DNA from: Methanobrevibacter sp.
GTDB lineage: Archaea; Methanobacteriota; Methanobacteria; Methanobacteriales; Methanobacteriaceae
DNA length: 8,177 bases
Assembly: GCA_021442885.1 (NCBI GenBank)
Contig: JABUVA010000017.1
Span: 80,734 to 88,910, forward strand
Direction of reading: 5' to 3'
Shown here piece by piece: positions 4,749 through 8,177 of this stretch. Both the position numbers and the translations under genes were made by a program. The notes beneath the pieces were generated by a model. The model was not told the origin of the DNA. It did no database searches and saw only the letters and a list, made by a program, of their open reading frames with translations. Within the stretch, counting starts at the first letter, position 1. Each line of letters opens with the position of its first letter.

Positions 4749-6761
4749 TCAAGTAAAACCTAAAAGTAGGCCAAAATGATAAACCAAAAAGGAAACAACA
4801 TAAGCAGTACAAGTAGTAATTAAAACCATGATAATTGGCCATTTCCACCCGTTTGTTTCTTGTTTAATAGTAGCTAATGTAGCAAAACATGGAACATATA
4901 GCAAAACAAAAATCATAAATGTGAATGCAGTAAGTGGAGTGAAAATACTATGAATAGCAGTTTCCATACCAACACCTGTAGTTGAGCCAAATAATGCACT
5001 AAATGTACCAATAACAATTTCTTTAGAAACAAGACCAAACAATAAAGCCACAGTAGGCTGCCATTGACCAAATCCTAATGGAGAAAATATAGGAGCAATG
5101 AAACTTCCTATTTGACCAATGAAACTATTATAACTTGCATATTGAACCCCTGGAGGGAAATAAGCTAAAACCCAAATAACAATTGAAGCAATGAAAATAA
5201 TAGTACCTGCTTTTTTAAGGAAATCCTTAATTTTTTCCCAAGTATGTAACAAAACACCTTTTAAAGAGGGAATTTTATAAGATGGTAATTCCATAACAAA
5301 TGGAGAAGACATCCCTTTAAACACTGTTCTTTTAAGAATAAATGCTATAATAATAGCTATTGCAATACCAATTAAATAAATTGCAAATAGCATTTGTCCT
5401 TGATATGCAGTGAAAAATGCTGCAATAAATAAAGCATAAACAGGTAATCTTGAAGTACAAGACATAAACGGAATAAGCATCATAGTTAAAAGACGATCAG
5501 ACTCATTTTCCATAGTCCTAGTAGCCATAATTCCTGGAACACCACATCCAAAACCTAAAATCATAGGGATAAAAGCTTTACCATGAAGACCAACTAATTT
5601 GTGCATTATACGATCCATAACAAATGCTGCACGAGCCAAATAACCACTATCTTCAAGAACACTAATTACTAAAAACATTAAAGCAATTTGAGGAAGAAAA
5701 ATTACAACCCCACCAACACCTCCAATAATACCATCAACTATAAACGATGTTAAAATCGAGTTTCCACCAACAGACATGATAAAACTTGATAAAAACTCAA
5801 ATCCTTGAGAAAGAATATATTGGAAAGGTGCACCTACTGTAAAAACAATTTGAAACATAATATATAAGATAACTAGAAAAATTGGAAGTCCTAAAATCCT
5901 ATTAGTAACAATATTATCAATTTTATCAGTGATTGTTGGTTTTTCAATTTCTGGTTTATCCACAGCTTCCTTTACAAGCCCCTCAATAAAAGCATAACGA
6001 GCATTAGCAATGATTTCTTCACCATCTTCTTTGAAAATATCATATAAATGCTTATCTACCTTTTCAACTTCTTCCATTATAGCTTTACCGTGAGGTGCAT
6101 TTTTAACTTTATTTACAACAATTTCATCCTTTTCTAGAAGTTTAATAGCTATCCATATAGAAGGAACATCAGATAAAACATCATCTTTTCTGATTAATTC
6201 TTGAATATCTCCTAAATGTTCTTTTAACTCATCACCATAAACTAATTTTTTAGAAGATTGAATTGGATGTTTAGACTGATGAAATGTAGTTTTTAAAAGA
6301 TCATCGAAACCATTTTTGTGTTTTGCATCAATTTCAATAACAGGAAATCCTAATAATTCACTCATTAAATCAATATTTATGTAGTGTTCTTTTTTAATAG
6401 CAAAGTCATTCATATTCAAAGCTAATATCAAATTAGCATCAAGTTCCATCATTTGAACTGTTAAATATAAATTTCTTTCAAGATTAGCAGCATCTACTAC
6501 ATTAATAATAACATCAGAAGATTCATCCACAATAAAATCTCTTGAAACAATTTCTTCAATAGAATGAGCACTTAACGAATAATTACCCGGTAAATCAACG
6601 ACATCATATCTAATCTTTTCGTATTCAAAATGTCCTTCTGCCTTTTCAACTGTTTTTCCAGGCCAATTACCAACATGTTGATGCATACCAGTTAATTGAT
6701 TGAAAACAGTTGTTTTGCCGACATTTGGATTTCCAGCTAACCCCACTATTATATCATTCAT
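4749..6761 (-). CDS. feoB: Ferrous iron transporter FeoB
   Basis: A 670-residue inner-membrane Fe(II) transporter with an N-terminal G domain. G1 is GNPNVGKT (10-17), the G2 threonine is at 37, G3 is DLPG (56-59) and G4 is NMND (116-119). A helical spacer leads to a membrane region from about 288, with gate motif GCGVPGI (405-411), SCTSRLP (434-440) and a C-terminal [12 protein letters not shown] repeat of the gate. All parts are present and the length is normal. The ATG at 6761 follows CGGAGAT. A TATA box and a TTAGG-N4-CCTAA operator lie directly upstream. feoA is a separate gene downstream rather than fused. Confidence 0.96.
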   Translation of the reverse strand: MNDIIVGLAGNPNVGKTTVFNQLTGMHQHVGNWPGKTVEKAEGHFEYEKIRYDVVDLPGNYSLSAHSIEEIVSRDFIVDESSDVIINVVDAANLERNLYLTVQMMELDANLILALNMNDFAIKKEHYINIDLMSELLGFPVIEIDAKHKNGFDDLLKTTFHQSKHPIQSSKKLVYGDELKEHLGDIQELIRKDDVLSDVPSIWIAIKLLEKDEIVVNKVKNAPHGKAIMEEVEKVDKHLYDIFKEDGEEIIANARYAFIEGLVKEAVDKPEIEKPTITDKIDNIVTNRILGLPIFLVILYIMFQIVFTVGAPFQYILSQGFEFLSSFIMSVGGNSILTSFIVDGIIGGVGGVVIFLPQIALMFLVISVLEDSGYLARAAFVMDRIMHKLVGLHGKAFIPMILGFGCGVPGIMATRTMENESDRLLTMMLIPFMSCTSRLPVYALFIAAFFTAYQGQMLFAIYLIGIAIAIIIAFILKRTVFKGMSSPFVMELPSYKIPSLKGVLLHTWEKIKDFLKKAGTIIFIASIVIWVLAYFPPGVQYASYNSFIGQIGSFIAPIFSPLGFGQWQPTVALLFGLVSKEIVIGTFSALFGSTTGVGMETAIHSIFTPLTAFTFMIFVLLYVPCFATLATIKQETNGWKWPIIMVLITTCTAYVVSFLVYHFGLLLGFT

Positions 6762-6780
6762 TACAAAAATCTCCGAAAAA

Positions 6781-6794
6781 TTAGGAATACCTAA
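6781..6794. promoter_or_regulatory. TTAGG-N4-CCTAA operator of feoB
   Basis: TTAGG-AATA-CCTAA lies between the feoB TATA box (29 bp away) and the start codon. The geometry is nearly the same as at feoA, so binding would block initiation or early elongation. Confidence 0.72.
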
Positions 6795-6823
6795 ATTCTA
6801 ATAATAATTATTGGAATTTCTAA

Positions 6824-6831
6824 TATATAAA
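6824..6831 (-). promoter_or_regulatory. feoB TATA box
   Basis: TTTATATA on the minus strand, with the expected transcription start near 6803 and the operator just downstream of it. Confidence 0.55.
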
Positions 6832-6989
6832 ACTAACAAAATATAGAGTTCATAAAAAATCAACATATTTATTTAATAATTACTTAATAATATAAAAATT
6901 CTAAAAACAGAAAATAGCAGTTTAAAATATACTAATTCTTTGTTTATTAAATTGTAATCTTAAAAATAAATAAATATAAAAAATAAAAT
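6832..6989. other. AT-rich spacer upstream of feoB
   Basis: Part of the 524-bp gap between feoB and the Ser/Gly-rich gene. It is very AT-rich, with many stops in all frames. I see no RNA gene or coding signal in it beyond the T-rich minus-strand tract that follows the microORF (about 6960-6990). Confidence 0.5.
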
Positions 6990-7034
6990 TTATTTAGGAA
7001 CTTTAGCTCCTCTTATACCGCTTTTTGAACGCAT
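6990..7034 (-). CDS. Candidate 14-residue basic microprotein or leader peptide
   Basis: An open frame on the minus strand encodes MRSKSGIRGAKVPK, with five basic residues and no acidic ones. The ATG at 7032-7034 is preceded by GGTGGTGA at the usual distance, as good a ribosome binding site as those of the real genes here. Upstream, the minus strand has TTTATATA (7120-7127), identical to the feoA and feoB boxes, giving a leader of about 65 nt. A TTAGG-N4-CCTAA repeat abuts that box. It could be a small iron-regulated peptide, a leader peptide, or a chance frame in AT-rich DNA. No family is recognised. Confidence 0.35.
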   Translation of the reverse strand: MRSKSGIRGAKVPK

Positions 7035-7046
7035 TATTTCACCACC

Positions 7047-7107
7047 ATTAAATTTAGTTTAAAAATTTAAACACAAATTTTAACTGTGATTAAATTTAGT
7101 TAATATT
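7047..7107. repeat. Direct and inverted repeats upstream of the microORF
   Basis: ATTAAATTTAGTT occurs at 7047-7059 and again at 7089-7101, 42 bp apart (four helical turns). GTTTAAA-AA-TTTAAAC spans 7057-7072. AATTTTAACT (from 7076) and AGTTAATATT (to 7107) form a 10-bp inverted repeat with one mismatch. They lie between the predicted promoter and the microORF. In AT-rich DNA some of this is expected by chance. Confidence 0.35.
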
Positions 7108-7119
7108 ATATTTTCTTAA

Positions 7120-7127
7120 TATATAAA
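7120..7127 (-). promoter_or_regulatory. Predicted promoter of the microORF (TTTATATA)
   Basis: The minus-strand box matches those of feoA and feoB exactly. On the plus strand the same bases read TATATAAA, so a weaker rightward promoter towards the Ser/Gly-rich gene cannot be excluded. Confidence 0.35.
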
Positions 7128-7130
7128 TAT

Positions 7131-7144
7131 TTAGGTATGCCTAA
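7131..7144. promoter_or_regulatory. Third TTAGG-N4-CCTAA operator
   Basis: TTAGG-TATG-CCTAA, extended to TTTAGG and CCTAAA. It sits 3 bp from the TATA-like box at 7120-7127. For minus-strand transcription it would cover the TFB-binding position; for plus-strand transcription it would lie between TATA and the start site. The target gene is therefore either the microORF or the Ser/Gly-rich gene. Confidence 0.6.
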
Positions 7145-7285
7145 AAATTTATATTAGATAAACTATAAATAATATAAATAGGCAAATATTATTTACTTTA
7201 TAAATAAAAATTTTTAAGTATAATAAACGTCATAATTAAATAATATATATTAAATATAAAATAATCACTAATCGAGGTGAAAAAA

Positions 7286-7783
7286 ATGGAAAAGTCAAAT
7301 TTAATTATTTCTATTATAATAGTTGTTTGTATTGCAGCTGGAGTTGCTGCATATGGATTAACAAATAGTGATAATGCCATTTTTTCAGAATTATCTGGAG
7401 TTGGCTCTGATAGTGGAAGTGATGGATCCGGTATTGGAAATAATAGTAGTGGTTCTGAAGGAAGCGGAGCAAGTTCTGGAGGAAGCGGAGCAAGTTCAGG
7501 AACAGGTTCTGGAGGTTCCGGAGGAGGCTCTGGTGGAGGCTCTGGTGGAGGCTCCGGAGGCGGAGGCTCTGGTGGTGGAGGTTCAACACCATCAAGTAAA
7601 ATAACCGCAGCAAGAGCTCAATCAATTGCTAATGCTCATATCGCACAAGAAGGTTGTCATGCTGGAACTCCAAAAGATACTGGTTCATATTATATTGTTC
7701 CTGTTGTTGATGCTAATGGACAAATAGTTGGAGAAATCGATATTGCATATAATGGAAATGTAATTGGTGGGGGCGGAGGATAA
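7286..7783 (+). CDS. Membrane-anchored Ser/Gly-rich protein with PepSY-like C-terminus
   Basis: A 165-residue protein from the ATG at 7286; GAGGTGA at 7274-7280 fixes this start over the GTG at 7277, which is part of that site. Residues 6-24 form a hydrophobic signal anchor. Residues 37-104 are a disordered Ser/Gly stretch ending in GGGS and GGGGS units. Residues 105-165 read ITAARAQSIANAHI, then YYIVPVVDANGQIVGEIDIAYNGNVI, which resembles a PepSY domain (helix, then strands ending in DxxG-VxxEIxV); the protein ends in five Gly. It probably displays a small domain outside the membrane on a flexible tether. Function is unknown. It is monocistronic, with its own hairpin terminator, and a TATA-like TTTATAAA near 7198-7205 is its likeliest promoter. 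The linker is strikingly G+C-richer than its surroundings. Confidence 0.8.
   Translation: MEKSNLIISIIIVVCIAAGVAAYGLTNSDNAIFSELSGVGSDSGSDGSGIGNNSSGSEGSGASSGGSGASSGTGSGGSGGGSGGGSGGGSGGGGSGGGGSTPSSKITAARAQSIANAHIAQEGCHAGTPKDTGSYYIVPVVDANGQIVGEIDIAYNGNVIGGGGG
7460..7585 (+). repeat. In-frame tandem repeats encoding the Gly/Ser linker
   Basis: A 17-base unit starting GGAAGCGGAG occurs at 7460-7476 and 7481-7497 (period 21). GGAGGCTCTGGT then repeats at 7523 and 7535, followed by 15-base variants at 7547 and 7562 and a partial unit at 7577. Periods are multiples of three, so copy-number change would lengthen or shorten the linker without a frameshift. Confidence 0.85.
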
Positions 7784-7807
7784 CCCCTACTAAATTATAA
7801 TTTTTAA

Positions 7808-7833
7808 AGAGGATTTTGTTCCTCTATTTTTTT
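7808..7833 (+). terminator. Hairpin terminator of the Ser/Gly-rich gene
   Basis: AGAGGA (7808-7813) pairs with TCCTCT (7820-7825) around a 6-nt loop and is followed by ATTTTTTT. It begins 25 bases past the stop codon. Confidence 0.7.
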
Positions 7834-7893
7834 ATAAAAAATTTAATTAACTATATATATAATAAAAAACATAATAATTAATAATGTATTATA

Positions 7894-7967
7894 GGGCCCG
7901 TAGCCTAGCTGGATAGGGCGTCGGACTTCTAATCCGAAGACCCCGGGTTCAAATCCCGGCGGGTCCG
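7894..7967 (+). tRNA. tRNA-Arg (UCU)
   Basis: A complete cloverleaf. Acceptor GGGCCCG pairs with CGGGTCC (one G-T), the D stem is GCCT/GGGC, and the anticodon stem TCGGA/TCCGA closes the loop CTTCTAA with anticodon TCT, reading AGA. The T arm is CCGGG-TTCAAAT-CCCGG and the discriminator is G. No CCA is encoded and there is no intron. AGA is a very common Arg codon in this window. Confidence 0.96.
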
Positions 7968-7992
7968 CTTACTTTAACTTTTTCTTTAAAAA

Positions 7993-8003
7993 ATATATAA
8001 ATT
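7993..8003 (+). promoter_or_regulatory. TATA box of the second tRNA-Arg gene
   Basis: ATATATAAATT lies about 25 nt before the tRNA, the standard archaeal spacing. The first tRNA has a comparable ATATATATAAT tract near 7852-7862. Confidence 0.5.
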
Positions 8004-8024
8004 AAAACTTTTCTTATTTTTAAT

Positions 8025-8098
8025 GGGCTTGTAGCCTAGTCTGGAAGGGCGTAAGACTCCTAATCTTAAGATCGAGGGTTCAAATCCCTCCAAGTCCG
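8025..8098 (+). tRNA. tRNA-Arg (CCU)
   Basis: Acceptor GGGCTTG pairs with CAAGTCC (one G-T), and the anticodon stem TAAGA/TCTTA closes CTCCTAA with anticodon CCT, reading AGG. The T arm is GAGGG-TTCAAAT-CCCTC and the discriminator is G. There is no encoded CCA and no intron. A run of six T follows directly, a likely terminator. Its D arm and T loop closely match the UCU tRNA 57 bp upstream, suggesting an old duplication. Confidence 0.95.
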
Positions 8099-8159
8099 TT
8101 TTTTCTATGAACTTAAAATTATATAAATAACTTATTTTAAAAAAATTTAAATATGTTCA

Positions 8160-8177
8160 TATGAATATATATTCATA
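8160..8177. repeat. 18-bp perfect palindrome at the window edge
   Basis: TATGAATATATATTCATA is its own reverse complement, and an overlapping TTCATATGAA palindrome lies at 8157-8166. It may be an operator for a gene beyond the window, with a TATA-like ATTATATAAATAA at about 8118-8130. The sequence stops here, so it cannot be placed. Confidence 0.4.

Noticed and set aside
7277..7285. GTG start three codons upstream of the Ser/Gly-rich gene
   Set aside because: It lies within GAGGTGA, which is correctly spaced for the ATG at 7286.
7198..7380. Minus-strand 60-codon frame upstream of the Ser/Gly-rich gene
   Set aside because: Overlaps the promoter and signal anchor of the real gene; AT-rich chance frame.
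7314..7625. Open frames on the other frames of the Ser/Gly-rich gene (including plus-strand 7368-7604)
   Set aside because: The repeat DNA keeps several frames open, giving Leu/Gln- or Glu/Val-rich translations with no ribosome binding site.
1..8177. CRISPR array, insertion sequence or prophage
   Set aside because: No regularly spaced repeats, transposase, integrase or phage genes are visible in the window.

Overview
The window looks like chromosomal DNA of a hydrogenotrophic methanogen of the Methanobacteriaceae. Methanobrevibacter is most likely and Methanosphaera is possible; the genus is my inference. The grounds are very low G+C, archaeal TTTATATA-type promoters about 25 nt from the expected transcription starts, GGAGG/GGTGA ribosome binding sites, TTG start codons, T-run terminators, tRNA genes without encoded CCA, and F420-reducing hydrogenase (Frh) genes.

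Layout. (1) Positions 1-1190, minus strand: frhD (hydrogenase maturation protease), a shortened frhG-like gene, and the first 56 bases of frhB, which runs off the left edge. The frhG-like protein keeps both ferredoxin clusters but has lost most of the proximal-cluster ligand motifs of a hydrogenase small subunit. No frhA lies upstream of frhD. (2) Positions 1191-1420: a divergent control region with four copies of a 13-bp box (AAAGTAWTACTTT-like), placed symmetrically. (3) Positions 1421-4199, plus strand: cbiM, cbiN, cbiQ and cbiO, an ECF-type metal uptake transporter. CbiM has the N-terminal Met-His and His67 of the nickel type, and CbiN has a PDGLE motif, so nickel is the likelier substrate. 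(4) Positions 4196-6761, minus strand: feoB, then feoA and a small three-CxxC protein, for ferrous iron uptake. feoB and feoA each have their own promoter, with a TTAGG-N4-CCTAA inverted repeat just downstream of the expected start site. (5) Positions 6762-7285: an AT-rich region with a third TTAGG-N4-CCTAA repeat and a 14-codon open frame behind a strong ribosome binding site. (6) Positions 7286-7783, plus strand: a membrane-anchored Ser/Gly-rich protein with a natural GGGS/GGGGS linker and a PepSY-like C-terminus. (7) Positions 7894-8098, plus strand: two tRNA-Arg genes, UCU and CCU.

Together the window is a transition-metal supply island. The nickel-type transporter shares a control region with genes for a nickel enzyme (F420-reducing [NiFe] hydrogenase), and it converges on an iron uptake cluster with its own repeated operator. 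The least ordinary parts are the degenerate FrhG-like subunit, the symmetric four-box array, the three-site iron-type operator set and the microORF it may control.
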